Source: Scylla paramamosain (taxonomy: Eukaryota > Arthropoda > Malacostraca > Decapoda > Portunidae). Taken from it: a stretch of DNA of 64,000 bases. Position 1 is the first letter of the stretch; each line of letters opens with the position of its first letter. A program made the translations under genes and the position numbers. Shown piece after piece: positions 41,601 to 54,531 of the stretch. The stretch covers positions 13,114,501 to 13,178,500 of the forward strand of contig NC_087192.1 in NCBI RefSeq assembly GCF_035594125.1. Direction: 5' to 3'. The notes beneath the pieces were generated by a model. That model saw nothing but the letters and a program-made list of their open reading frames with translations. It was not told where the DNA came from and did no database searches.

Positions 41601-43828
41601 TTTTTGAGCTTGTTACCTACAAAAAAACGCTAAAATTGATACAAAGCACTCTACATTGGGATACAAAGGGACATTGCGAGAAAAGTGTATAATGAGTGTA
41701 TTATAGTTCAAAAGAACAACAAGGCAAAAAACGCAAAAACTCGTGTATATGGAGAAGTTTCCTAGATACCAAAATGCTGAAGCTCATGAATAACACACTT
41801 AATTGAGAAACAGAACAAACTTACCAAATTCGTGTATTTTGAGTGTTTTTCATATTTTTAGTTACCAAAAACCCAAATTTCATGCACAACCAGATTTAAG
41901 TGGGAAAACATAACATTTCCAGAAAAATGTCTTTTGAGTGTTTTTGAGCGTGATAGGCAATAAAGCACTAAAATGCAGGACAATCACTTTTCATTGGGAT
42001 ATACCCAATTTTTACCAAGAACTTGCCTTTAAATGTTTTTGAGCTCCTTATATACCAAACCGCTAAAATGCATGCAAAACAAACTTTATGGAGAAACAGA
42101 ATAACATTACCAAAACATGTAATTTGGGTGTTTTTTATCATGTTATCTATAAAAACGCTTAAATACATGCAAAGAACATTATGTTTGGGAAACAAAAGGA
42201 CATTATGAGAAACGTGTATTATGAGTGTTTTTTTTTTAAGTTCCTTAAGTACCAAAAAGCTGAAACCCACAAATAACACTCTTTATTTAGAAAAAAAAAA
42301 TAGTATTTTTTTTTTCCATCTTCATAGGTACCGAGATGCCAAAATTCTGGGAAAATTCAGGAAAATTATATGAACAAAATAATATTATCAAAAAAGTTAA
42401 TTTTAGCTTTTTTTTCGGACTGTTATGTACCAAACCCTAAAGTGCATGGAAAACCTCCTATATGAGGAAATTAAACGAACTTAACAGATATCTGTCTTTT
42501 GAGTGTTTTTCAGCATGTTAGGCACCAAAACGATAAATAATAAGGAACTCACTCTATATGGGAATTCAAAACAAAATTACTGAAAATGTATCTTCTTAGT
42601 GTTTTACGTAGAAAAACGCAAAAACTCGTGCATATAAAGAAGTTTCTTAGATACGAAAATGCTGAAACTCATGAATAACAATCTTAATTGAGAAACAGAA
42701 CAACCTAAGCAAATGCCTGTATTTTGAGTGTTTTTCATATTCCTAGTTAGCAATACTTAAAACAGCATGCGAAACTAGCTTTATGAGGGAAAAAAAATGA
42801 CATTAACAGAAGTGTCTTTTAATTGTTTTTTTTTTTAGCGTGTTAGGCAATGAAGTACTAAAAAGCAGGGCAATCACTTTACATGGGAATAAATCCAACT
42901 TTTACCAAGATTTTGCCAATATGTGTTTTTGAGCTCCTTACATACCAAACCGCTAAAACGCATGGAAAACAAACTTTATGGAGAAACAGAATAACATTAC
43001 CAAAAACATGTATTTTTGATAATGTTATCTATAAAAACGCTTAAATACATGCATGTTTGGGAAACAAGGACATTACGAGAAACGTGAATTATGAGTGTTT
43101 TTAAGTTCCTTGACTACTAAAAAGCTAAAACCCACAAATAACACTCGTTATGTAGAAAAAAAATAAAAAATAAAAAAATAAATAAACAAAAGGTTTTCCT
43201 TTTTTTTTTTTTTGTTATTCAACTTCACAGGTAACGAGATGCCAAAATTCTGGGAAAAATTAGGGCAATTATATGATAAGAGAATATTATCAAAAAAAGT
43301 TGATATTAGCTTTTTTTCGGACTGTTATGTACCAAACACTAAAGTGCATTCAAAGCCTCCTATATGAGGAAATTAAACGACCTTACCAGAATTCTGTGTT
43401 TTGAGTGTTTTTCAGCATGTTAGGCACCGAAACGATAAATAATAAGGAACTCACTCTATATGGCAAACCAAAACAAAATTACTGAAAACGTGTCTTCTCA
43501 TTGTTTTACGTAGAAAAACGCTAAAACGGCTGCAAACCAATCAATATCAAGAAGTAGAAAAACATTACCAAAAAGGAATATTTTGAGTGTTTTTGAGCTT
43601 GTTACCTACAAAAAAACGCGAAAATTGATACAAAGCACTCTATATTGGGAAACAAAGGACATCGCGAGAAAAGTGTATAATGAATGTTTTATAATATAAA
43701 AGAACCACAAGGCAAAAAACGCAAAAACTCGTGTATATGGAGAAGTTTCCTATATACCAAAATGCTGAAACTCATGAATAACACTCTTAATTGAGAAACA
43801 GAACAACTTTACTAAATGCGTGTATTTT

Positions 43829-44934
43829 GACTGCTTTTCACATTCTTAGTTACCAAAATCCCAAATTGCATGCGAAACCAGCTTTATGTGGTAAAAATAT
43901 GACATTACCAGAAAAGTGTCTTTTGAGTGTTTTTTAGCGTGATAGGCAATAAAGCACTAAAAAGCAGGGGAATCACTTTACATGGCAATAAAATCAATTT
44001 TTACCAAGAACTTGCCTCCAAGTGTTTTGAGCTCCTTAGATACCAAAACGCTAAAACGCATGCAAAACACACTTTATGGAGAAAGAGAATAGCATTACCA
44101 AAAACATATATTTTGAGTGTTTTTGATCATGTTACCAATAAAAACGCTTAAATACATGCAAAGAACCCTATTTTTGGGAAATGAAAGGACATTGCGAGAA
44201 ACGTGTATTACGAGTGTTTTAAGATCATTATTTACCAAAAAGCTAAAAGCCACAAATAACACTCTTTATTGATAAAAAATAAATAAATAAAAAAATACGA
44301 TATTTTTTTCTTTCTTTTTCATCTTCACAGGTGTCTACATGCCAAAATTTGGGCAAATTTCAGGAAATTATGAGTTAATTATCAAAAAAATTTAGTTTAG
44401 GTTTTTTTTTCTTACTGTTATGTACAAAACCCTAAAATGCATGCAAAGCCACCTATATGGGGAAATTAAACGTCTTTGCCAGAAAACTGTCTTATGAGTG
44501 TTTTTCAGCTTCTTAGGCAAAATTACCGTAAATAACATGCAAGTCACTCTATATGGGAATCTAAAACAAAATTACTGAAAACGTGTCTTTTCGGTGTTTT
44601 ACGTAGAAAAACGCTAAATCGGATGCAAACCAACCAATAAGAAGAAATGAAATAACATTACATTTTGAGTGGTTTTTGAGCTTGTTACCTACAAAAAACG
44701 CGAAAATGGATGCAAAGCACTCCCTATTGAGAAACAAAAGGACATTACGAAAAACGTGTATAATGAGTGTCTAATTATTTTTGAGAAAAAGAACTTGTGG
44801 TTCACCAGAACCACAAGTCAAAAAACGCAAAAACTAGTGTACATAAAGAAGTTTCTTAGATAATAAAATGCCGAAACTCTTGAATAACAATATTAACTGA
44901 GAAACAGAACAATCTTACCAAATGCGTGTATTTT
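43829..44934 (+). repeat. Reference 1.1 kb HOR unit (12 subunits)
   Basis: A clean 1,106 bp unit with subunits: A 43,829-43,924; B 43,925-44,019; C 44,020-44,114; D 44,115-44,211; E 44,212-44,313; F 44,314-44,399; G 44,400-44,495; H 44,496-44,591; I 44,592-44,665; J 44,666-44,764; K 44,765-44,847; L 44,848-44,934. Recognition text: A CACATTC.TAGTTA; B GGCAATAAAGCACTAAAAA; C CTCCTTACATACC; D GATCATGTTACC; E AAGTTCCTTAAGTACC; F CTTCATAGGTACCGAGATG; G ACTGTTATGTACCAAACCC; H CAGCATGTTAGGCACC; I ACGTAGAAAAACGCTAAA; J CTTGTTACCTACAAAAAAC; K ACCACAAGGCAAAAAACG; L TTTCTTAGATACCAAAATG. The A/T run lies at the E/F boundary. In this copy C reads TAGATACC and J follows a shortened I. Confidence 0.87.
44793..44816 (+). 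repeat. K-variant hairpin
   Basis: Stem CTTGTGGTTC / GAACCACAAG with loop ACCA, inside subunit K of the reference unit. Confidence 0.8.
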
Positions 44935-47302
44935 GAGTGTTTTTCACATTCATAGTTAGCAAAACCCCAAATAGATCGCGAAACTATGTTGGAAAAAAAA
45001 TGACATTACCAGAAGTGTCTTTTGAGTGTTTTTGAGCGTGTTGGACAATAAATCACAAAAAAACAGGGCAATCACATTACATGGGAATAAAACCAACTTT
45101 TTACCAAGAACTTGCCTTGAAGTGTTTTTGACCTCCTTACAAACCAAAACGCTAAAACGCATTCAAAAAATCATTTATGGAGATTTAGAATAACATTACT
45201 AAAAACATGTTTTAAGTGTTTTTGATCATGTTACCTACAAAAAACGCTTAAATACATGCAAAGAACCCTATGTTTGGGAAACGAAAGAACCTTACGAGAA
45301 ACGTGTATTAGGACCATTTTTAAGTTCCTTAAGTACCAAAACGTTAAAACCCATAAATAACACTCTGTATAGAGAAAAAAAAAATAAATAAAAATAGCGT
45401 TTTTTCTTATATTGATTTTCATAGGTACCAAGACGCCAAAATTCTGCCAAAATTCAGGGAATTTATGTAGAAAAAAGAACATTATCAAAAAAGTTAATTA
45501 TAGCTCTTTTTCGGATTTTTATGTACCAAACTCTAAAGTGCATGCCACCTATATAAGGAAGTTAAACGACTTTACCAGAAAGCTGTCTTTTCAGTATTTT
45601 CCAGCATGTTAGGCATCAAAACGATAAATAATATGGAAGTCAGTCAATATATGAATCCAAAACGAAATTAATGAAAACGTGTCTTTTCAGTGTTTTAAGT
45701 AGAAAAACGCTAAAACGGATGCAATCCAACAAATATGAAGAAATAGAATAACATTACCAAAAAGTGTTTTTGAGCTTTTTACCTACAAAAAACGCGCAAA
45801 AGGATGGAAAGCACTCTATATTGGGAAGCAAAAGGACATTACGAGAAACGTGTATAATGAGTGTTTTATAGTTTCACAAGAACCAGAAGGCAAAAAACGC
45901 AAAAACTCGTGTATATAGAGAAGTTTCTTACATACCAAAACGCTAAAACTCATGAATAACACTTTTAATTGAAAAAAAGAAGTACCTTACCAAATGTGTG
46001 TATTTTGAGTGTTTTTCACATTCTTAGTTACGAAAATCCCAAATTACATGCGAAACTAGCTTTATGTGGGAAAAAAATGACATTACCAGAAAAGTGTCTT
46101 TTGAGTGTTTATGAGCGTTATATGCAAAAAAAAACACTAAAAAGCAGGGAAATCACATGACATGGGAATAAAACCAAATTTTACGAAGAACTTGCCTCTA
46201 AGTGTTTTTTAACTCCTTACATACCAAAACGCTAAACGCATGCAAAACAACCTTTATGGAGAAACAGAATAACATTACTAAAAACATGTATTTTGATTGT
46301 TTTTGATCATGTTACCTATAAAATCGCTTAAATACATGCAAAGAACCCTATGTTTGTGAAGCGAAAGGACATTACGAAAATCGTGTATTATGAGTATTTT
46401 TAAGTTCCTTAAGTACTAAAAATCTAAAACCCACAAATAACACTCTTTATAGAGAGAAAAAATAATTAAAAAAATAGATTTTTTTTTGTTATTCATTTTC
46501 ATAGGTAACGAGATGCCAAAATTCTGAGAAATTTCTGGGAAATTATGTGAAAAAAAATAAATAAATAATTTTAGCTTTTTCCGGAGTTATGTACGAAGTG
46601 CATGCAAACCCACCTATATGGGTAAGTTACACGACTTTACAAGAAACGTGTCTTTGGGTGTTTTCAGCAATTTCAACAGTATTACTGAAAACGTGTCTTT
46701 TCAGTTTTAGCGTAGAACGCTAAAACGAATGCAAACCAACCAATATGAAGAAATAGAATAACATTACAAAAAAGTTGAGTGTTTTTGAGCTTGTTACTTA
46801 CAAAAAACGCAAAAATGATTGCAAAGGAGTCTATATTGGGAAAGAAAAGGATATTACAAGAAAATTGTATAATGAATGTATTAATAGTTTTCAAGAACCA
46901 TAAGGCAAAAAACGCAAAACTTGTATATATGGAGAAGTTTCTTAGACACCAAAATGCTGAAACTCATGAATAATACTCTTAATTGAGAAACAGAACAATT
47001 TTAGGAAATGAGTGTATTTTGAGTGTTTTTTTTCACATTCTTAGTGGTCCAACCCAAAATTACATGCGAAACTGTGGAAAAAAAAATGAAATTACTAGAA
47101 AAGTGTCTTTTTAGTGTTTTTCAGCGTGTTAGGCAATTAAGCACTAAAAAGCAGGGCAATCACATTACATGGGAATATAACCAACTTTTACCAAGAACTT
47201 GCCTTTAATTTTTTTTGAGCTCGTTACATACCAAAACGCTAAAACCCATGCAAAACACCCTTTATGGAAAAACAGAATAACATTATCAAAAACATGTATT
47301 TT

Positions 47303-48440
47303 GAGTGTTTTTGAGCTTGTTACCAATAAAAATGCTTAAATACATGCAAAAAACCCTATGTTTGGGAATGAAAGGACATTACGGGGAATGTGTATTATGA
47401 GTGTTTATAAGTTCCTTAAGTACCAAAAAGCTAAAACCCACAAATAACACTCTTTATAGGGAAAAAAAAAGAAAAAAAAAAGAAAAAATAGCATTTTTTT
47501 TTTATTGATCTTCATAGGCACTGAGATGCCAAAATTCTGGCAAAATTCAGGAAAATTACGTGAAAAAAGAATATTATGAAAGAGGTTAATTTTAGCTTTT
47601 TTTTGGACTGTTATGTACCAAACCCTAAAGTGTATGCAAAGCCACCTATATGGGGAAATTAAACGACTTTACAAGAAACCTGTCTTTTGAGTGTTTTTCT
47701 GCATGTTAGGCATCAAAACGATAAATAACATAAAAGTCACTCTATATGGGAATCCAGAACAAAATTACTGAAAACGTGTCTTTTCTGTGTGTTACGTAGA
47801 AAAACGCTAAAACGGATGGAAACCAACCAATATGAAGAAATAGAATAAAATTACCTAAAAGGTATATTTTGAGTGTTTTTGATCATGTTACCTATAAAAA
47901 CGCTTAAATACATGTAAAGAATCTTATCTTTAGGAAACAGAAGGACATTACGAGAAACGAGTATTATGAGTGTTTTTACGTTTCTTACGTACCAAAAAGC
48001 TTAAACCCACAAATAACACTCTATATAGAGAAAAAATAAATAAATGAAAAAATAGCATTTTTTTTTTATTTTTTTGTTATTAATCTTCATATGTATCGAG
48101 ATGCCAAAATTCTTGCAAAATTCAGGGAAATTATGTGAAAAAAGAACATCAAAAAAGTTAATTTTAACTTTTTTTCAGACCGTTATGTACCAAACCCTAA
48201 AGTGCATGTAGAGCCACCTATATTGGGAAATTAAACGACTTTACCTGAAACCTGTCTTTTGCCTTTTTTCAGTATATTAGGCACCAAAACAATAAATAAT
48301 ATGGAAATCACTCTGTATGGGAATCCAAAACAAAATTACTGAAAACGCTTCTTTTCAGTGTTTTGCGTAGAAAAACGCTAAAAAGAATGCAAATCATCCA
48401 ATATCATGAAATAGAATAATATTACCAAAAATGTATTTTT
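47303..48440 (+). repeat. Internal direct duplication of subunits D-I
   Basis: Subunits D, E, F, G, H and I occupy 47,303-47,870. Instead of J, a second D begins at 47,871 (GAGTGTTTTTGATCATGTTACC) and the D-to-I series repeats to about 48,440. A truncated J follows, then a join near 48,497 (ACATTATATATATATAGAAT) back to the end of I, then a complete J, K and L. Subunits D and J resemble each other, so misaligned pairing of these two would give this structure. Confidence 0.82.
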
Positions 48441-49665
48441 TGTGTTTTTGAGCGAAAATGGATGCAAATCTCTCTATATTGGGAAACAAAAGGACATTAT
48501 ATATATATAGAATAACATTACCAAAAAGGTATATTTTGAGTCTTTTTGAGCTTCTTACCTACAAAAAACGCGAAAATGCATGCAATCCACTCTTTATTTG
48601 GAAACAAAAGAAGATTACGAGAAAAATGTATAATGAGTATTTTATAGTTTCACAAGAACCACAAGGCAAAAAACGCAAAAACTCGTGTATGTTTCTTAGT
48701 TTCTTAGATACCAAAATGCTGAAACTCATGAATAACACTCTGAATTCAGAAACAGAACAACCTTACCAAATGGGTGTATTTTGAGTGTTTTTCACATTCT
48801 TAGTTACCAGAACCCCAAATTGCATGCGAAACTATCTTTATGTGGGAAAGAAATGACATTACGAGAAAAGTGTCTTTTGAGTGTTTTTGAGCGTGTTAGG
48901 CAATAAAGCACTAAAAAGGAGGGAATCATATTACATGGGAATAAAACCAACTTTTACCAAGAACTTGCCTATAAGTGTTTTTGAGCTCCTTATATACCAA
49001 ATCGCTAAAACGCATGCAAAACACCCTTTATAGAGAAACAGATTAACATTACCAAAAACATGTGTTTTGAATATTTTTGATCATGTTATCTCTAAAAACG
49101 CTTAAATACATGCAAAGAACCCTATGTCTGGGAAACGAATGGACATTACGAGAAACGTGTATTATGAGTGTTTTTAAGTTCCATAAGTACCAAAAAGCTA
49201 AAACATCTTTATAAAGAAAAAAAAATAAAAAAAATAGGATTTTTTTTTGGGGGGGTATTCTTCATAGGTACCGAGATGCCAAAATTCTGGCAAAATTCAG
49301 TGAAATTATGTGAAAAAAGAACATTATCAAAAAAGTTAATTTTAGCTTTTTTTCCGGACTGTTTTGTACCAAACCTTAAAGTGCATGCAAAGCCAACTAT
49401 ATGAGGAAATTAAACGACTTTACTAGAAACCTGTGTTTTGAGTGTTGTTCAGCATGTTATTCACCAAAACAATAAATAATAAGGAAGTCATACTATATGA
49501 GAATCCAAAACCAAATTACTGAAAACACGTCTTTTCCGTGTTTTACGTAGAAAAACGCTAAAACGGATGCAAACCAACCAATATGTAGAAATAGAATAAG
49601 ATTACCAAAAATTATATTTTGAATGTTTTTGAGCTTTTTACTTACAAAAAACGCGAAAATGGATG

Positions 49666-50464
49666 CCTTTTAGCGGTTTGTTACCTAAGAAGTAAAAAAA
49701 AAACGTTTCTCGTAATATTTTTTTTTTCCATTTAACCAAATAGGGTACTTGGAATGTATTTTGACGTTTTTCACGTAACAGCCTCAAAAACAAAACAAAA
49801 AAAACTTGTTTTTTGGTAATGTTATTCTGTTTCTCCATCAAGGGTGTTTTGCATGCGTTTTAGCGTTCTGGTACCTAAGTTGCTCAAAAATACTGAAAAG
49901 AGACATTTTTGTTGATGTTTTGTTTTCCATTGCAGTGTGATTTCCATGCTTTTCATCGTTTTGGAGCTAGAACACTGATAAACACTCAAAAGACAGCTTT
50001 CTAGAAAACTAGTCTCCTTTCGCATGCTTTGCATGTGTACTTAACAATGAGAAATACACTCCAATTACAAGTTTTTGGTAATATTATTATGTTTCTCGAT
50101 GACGATTTTTTTTTTTTTTTTTTTTTTGCATGCAGCTTAGGTTTTTGGTATGTAATAAGCTCAAAAACACTTAAAAGACACGTTTTCCTTAGTGTTGTTT
50201 TGTTGTTCAAATCAAGTGATTTCCAAGCTTTATATCGATTTAGTGTCTAAAGACTCCAAAGACACGTTTCTGGAAAAATCGTTTCACTTCCTCATAAAGG
50301 TTACTTTGCATGCATTTTTGCGTTTTTTATGTAACAAGCTCATAAACACATAAAATACTTGTTTTTGGCAATTTTATTATGTTTCTCCATAAAAAGTGTT
50401 TTGCAAACGTATTAGCGTTTTGGTACGTAAGAAGCGCAAAAAGATTGAAGACATGTTTTTGATA
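49666..50464 (-). repeat. Pentamer-type satellite, left flank of the palindrome
   Basis: Minus-oriented subunits of the simpler pentamer form, with texts such as GTACCTAAGTTGCTC and TTTGCATGCGTTTTAGCG. The junction with the long HOR is at 49,665/49,666, within GGATGCCTTTTAGCG. This part has no counterpart beyond the right arm, so it lies outside the palindrome. It is more diverged than the arms and contains a 22-base T run at 50,106-50,127. Confidence 0.8.
50106..50127 (+). repeat. T22 homopolymer
   Basis: A run of 22 T lies within minus-oriented pentamer sequence, directly before GCATGCAGC. It probably expanded by slippage, and its exact length is uncertain in any sequencing technology. Confidence 0.85.
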
Positions 50465-51445
50465 TTGTTTTTTATTCCCATATGGTGATCTTTCCATGCT
50501 TTTTTAGCATTCTGGTACATAGCAGATTCATAAACATTCAAAAGACACGTTTCATTAAATTTAGTTTCGTTTGTTAGTTAGTTGGCTTCCATACATTTTG
50601 GCGTTTTGGCACCTAACAATATGAGAAAAACACTCAAAATACACGTTTTTGGTAATGTTGTTATGTTTATCCATACAGAGTGCTATTCTTGCGTTTTCAC
50701 ATTTTGCTACCTAAGAAGCTCAAATTTACTGTTTCTCATAATGACTTTTCTTTCTTCATATAGAACACTTTCCATATATTATGGCGTTTTTCTTCCTAAC
50801 AAGCTCAAAAACTCTCAAATTTCTTTTGTGTGATATTATTCTGTTTTTTCTATAAAGGGTGTTTTTCATGCATTTTACCTTCTTGGTACTTTTGGCAAAG
50901 TAGCTTTTTTTTTTTCCATGTATATGTGTATATGAACTTGTAAACCACAAAACAGTAAAAAGCATGAAAACTTCCCTGTACTGGAAAAGCAAAAAACAAC
51001 ATTCCCCAAAAAACGTATTTTTTGGGGTATTTTTCAGCTACTTACGTACAAAAAACACTGAAATGCTTGCAAAATCTCCTTCATGGAAAAAACAAATAAC
51101 CTTACCAGAAACTAGTATTTCATTTTATTTCTTAAGCTTGTCACGTACAAAAGTGCCAAAATGCATGCAAAGTGCACTATATATGGATACGAAAGTACAT
51201 TACGAGAAACGTGCAGTATGAGTGTTTTCAACTTATTAGGTACCAAAACGCTAAAGCGAGTGAATAGCACTCTATATGGAGAAACAAAAACGCTAAAATG
51301 CATGCAAAGCATTATATATGAGGGAAAATACGACACTTCTAGAAACGTGTCTTTTCAGTGTTTGTAAGCGTATTAGGTACCAAAACGCTAAAAAGCAAGG
51401 AAAGAACCATACATGGGAAAACAAAACATTACAAAAAAGTCTTTT

Positions 51446-51916
51446 CATTGTTTTGAGCTACTTACATGCTAAAACGCAAAGGCGCATGCAAAACACCTTT
51501 TATGGAGAGACAGCAAAACGTATATTTTTAATGTTTTAAGATAATTACGTAAAAACATTCAAAATTCATGTAAAGTTCCCAATATGGGGAAACAAAAAGA
51601 CATTACGAGAAACGTATATTATAAGTGCTTTACACCTTATTAAGTTGAAAAATACGAAAATGCATGAATACCACTCTATATGGAGTAACAGAGCAACATT
51701 ACTAAAAACGTGTATTTTGTTTGTTTTCACAATGTTATGTACCAAAACGTCGAAATTCAGGCAAGAGAAACGAAACGAAACGAAATTTCCAGAAACGTGA
51801 ATTTTGAGTGTTTATGAGCGTGTTAGGCACCAAAACTCTAAAAAAATAAAAAATGGAAAGCATCCTTCCTATACTGGAATACAAAACAAAATTACAAAAA
51901 AAAATAGTATTTTTTT
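51446..51916 (+). repeat. Reference 470 bp pentamer HOR unit
   Basis: Five subunits of about 94 bp, in the order C-like (GAGCTACTTACATGC), D-like from about 51,529, E/L-like from about 51,623 (CACCTTATTAAG), A-like from about 51,718 (CACAATGTTATGTACC) and B-like from 51,805 (GAGCGTGTTAGGCACC). The next C-like subunit starts at 51,917. The order and the texts match subunits C, D, E, A, B of the long HOR. Recurring GAGCTACTTACGTAC-type starts near 51,028, 51,456, 51,925, 53,009, 53,487 and 54,491 show the period. Confidence 0.83.
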
Positions 51917-51996
51917 TAGTGTTTTTGAGCTACTTCTATATCAGAACGCTTGAACAGACGCAAAACACGCTTTACGGAGAAACAAAATAACAATAC

Positions 51997-52172
<176 letters not shown>

Positions 52173-53062
52173 TCAGTGTTTTTGAGGTATGTAAGTAGAA
52201 TAACGCCAAAATGTATGCAAAGTTCCCTATGCCGGAAAACGAAGACATTTCGAGAAACGTGTATTATGAGAGCTTTTCAGCTTTTTAGGTACCAAACACA
52301 AAGGCACCTTAATAGTACTCTATATGGAGAAACAAAACAACACGAATGAAAATATATATTTTGAGTGGTTTTCATATTATTAGGTACCAAAGCGCAAAAA
52401 TACATGCAAAGACCTCTAAAAGACGACACAAAACGAAATTACAAGAAACCTATCTTTTGAGAGTGTTTCTACGTGTTAGGCACCAAAACAATAAGAGGTA
52501 TGAAAAGAGCACTATGTTGGAAGGGAAAAAGAAATAACCAACAAAGTGACTTTTCACGTGTTTGGAAGTTTTTAAATTTAAAATGTACCAAAACGATAAA
52601 ACATGGAAAACACCCTTCCTGCAGAAACATAAAACATTACCAAAAAAGAGCATTTTGAGCAATTTTTCAGCTTGTTATGTACAAAAGCGTCAAAATGCAT
52701 ATAAAGTACCCTATATAAGAAAACGAAGACATTAAGAGAAACCAGTATTATGAGTTTTTTTTTTTTTTTTTTTAGCTTATTAGGTACCGAAACGATAAAA
52801 CGCACGATTTGCCTTATGTATGGAGAAAACGTGTATTTCAAAAGTATTTAGCTTTTTTAGGTATCAAAACGCCAAAATGCATGCTAAGCACCCGATATGG
52901 GCAAAATAAACGACATTTCCAGAAAAATGTCTTTTGAGAGTTTATGAGTGTGTTAGGCACAAAAAGCTCTTAAAAAGCATGGAAAGTACCGTAAATGGGA
53001 AAACATTGTTTTGAGCTACTTACGTACCAAACTGCTAAAACGGTTGGAAAACACACTTTATG

Positions 53063-53387
53063 AAGAAACTCAACAGATTTACCAAAAGCATGCATTTTGA
53101 GAAATTTTGCGCCTGTTACGTACAAAAACGATAAAATACATGCAAATAACCCTAAAAGGGGAAAAGAATACATTAAAAGAAACGTATATTTTGAGTAGTA
53201 TTGAGCTTCATAGGTACCAGAACACTAAAACGTATGAATAATACTCTATATGGAGAAACAGAACAAGATTAACCAAAACTTGTGTTTTAAGGCTTTTTTC
53301 ACGTTATTAGGTACCGCAACGCGAAAATGCATGCAACGCATACTATATGGGGAAAGGAAACATTTCCAGAAACATGTCCTTTCAGTG
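53063..53387 (+). repeat. 325 bp of left arm missing from right arm
   Basis: The left arm reads continuously through about 3.4 subunits here. In the right arm the flanks are joined directly near 57,860 (complement text CACACTTTATGTTTATGAGC) with a single shared G at the breakpoint. A deletion in the right arm is the simplest reading. The missing length is not a whole number of pentamers. Confidence 0.82.
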
Positions 53388-53599
53388 TTTATGAGCGTGT
53401 TAGGTACCAAGAAGCTAAAAACCAAGGAAAGCACCCTATAGGAGAAAACAAAAGATTACAAAAACTTTTCATTTCAGTGCTTATGAGCTACTTACATACA
53501 AAAACACTTAAACGCATCCAAAACGCATTTTTTGGAAAAAAAAACAAAATTAATAACATTAACAAAAAAAGTATATTTTCAATGTTTTGAGCTTCTTAA

Positions 53600-53629
53600 C
53601 CCCCCCCCCCCAAAAAAAAAAAAAAAAAA
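53600..53629 (+). repeat. C12-A18 homopolymer tract
   Basis: Twelve C followed by eighteen A, then GTAACC. The mirror position in the right arm has only a run of eight T (complement) and no C run, so the C tract is specific to this arm. A pure C12 is unique in the window and could be a local expansion or a base-calling artefact. Confidence 0.85.
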
Positions 53630-54531
53630 GTAACCAAAGGCATTATGAGAAACTTATATTAAGAGCGTTTTTGAGCTTCTCAGGTACCAAAACGCGAAAA
53701 TGCATGAATAATACTCTCTTTGGAGAAACACAACAATATTAGATACCAACACGCTAAAAAGCAACGAAAACTCTCTATTTGGAAAACCAAACATTACCAG
53801 AAGCGTGTCTTTTGAGAGCTTTTATAGCTAGTTACGTACCAAAACGCTAAAATGCATACAAAGCACATTTTATGGAGAAACAGAATAACATTGCCAGAAA
53901 CGTGTATTTTGAGTTTTTTTTTATCTTACGTATAAAAAAAGCAAAAATGCATGCAAAGTATCCTAAATAGCGATACGAAAAGAAATAAAATGACACTTCA
54001 CTTATCAGTGTTTTTGAGATTCTTAGGTAGCAAAATGCACAAACGCATGTATAACATTATATATGAAGAAACAGAAGAACATTACCGAAAACGTATATTT
54101 TGAGCATTTTTCACATTGTTACGTAACAAAACACCAAAATGCATGGAAATCACCCAATATGGATAAAATAATGGACATTACGAGAAAGATGTATTATTAG
54201 TGTCTTTGAGCGTCTTAGGTACCAAACGCAAAAACTATTTAGTACCACTGTATATGGAGAAACAGAACATTACCAAAAACGTTTATTTTGAGTGTTTTTC
54301 ACAATTTTATGTACCAAAACGTCAAAATGTCTCCAGAGCACCATCTATGGGGAGATGAAACGACATTTCCAGAAACATGTCTTTTGAGTGTTGACGAACG
54401 TGTTAGGTACCAAAGTTATAAAAAAAAAAACATTGAAAGCTACCTATATGAAAGAACAAGACAACCAAAAATTTTTCTTTTGGGTATTTTCAGCTACTTA
54501 CGTACCATAACGCTGAGATGTATGCAAAACA

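Larger units (their letters stand above)
38640..49665 (+). repeat. Long-HOR satellite block, plus orientation
   Basis: Plus-oriented units with subunit A near 39,642, 40,760, 41,847, 42,726, 43,838, 44,945, 46,017, 47,034 and 48,792. Most spacings are 1.0-1.1 kb. One unit is short because subunit I joins subunit K near 42,620. One is long (47,021 to about 48,785) because subunits D to I are duplicated. The block ends inside subunit J at 49,665 (text GAAAATGGATGC), where minus-oriented pentamer sequence begins. A run of seven G at 49,249-49,255 is unusual for the array. No gene is visible. Confidence 0.9.
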
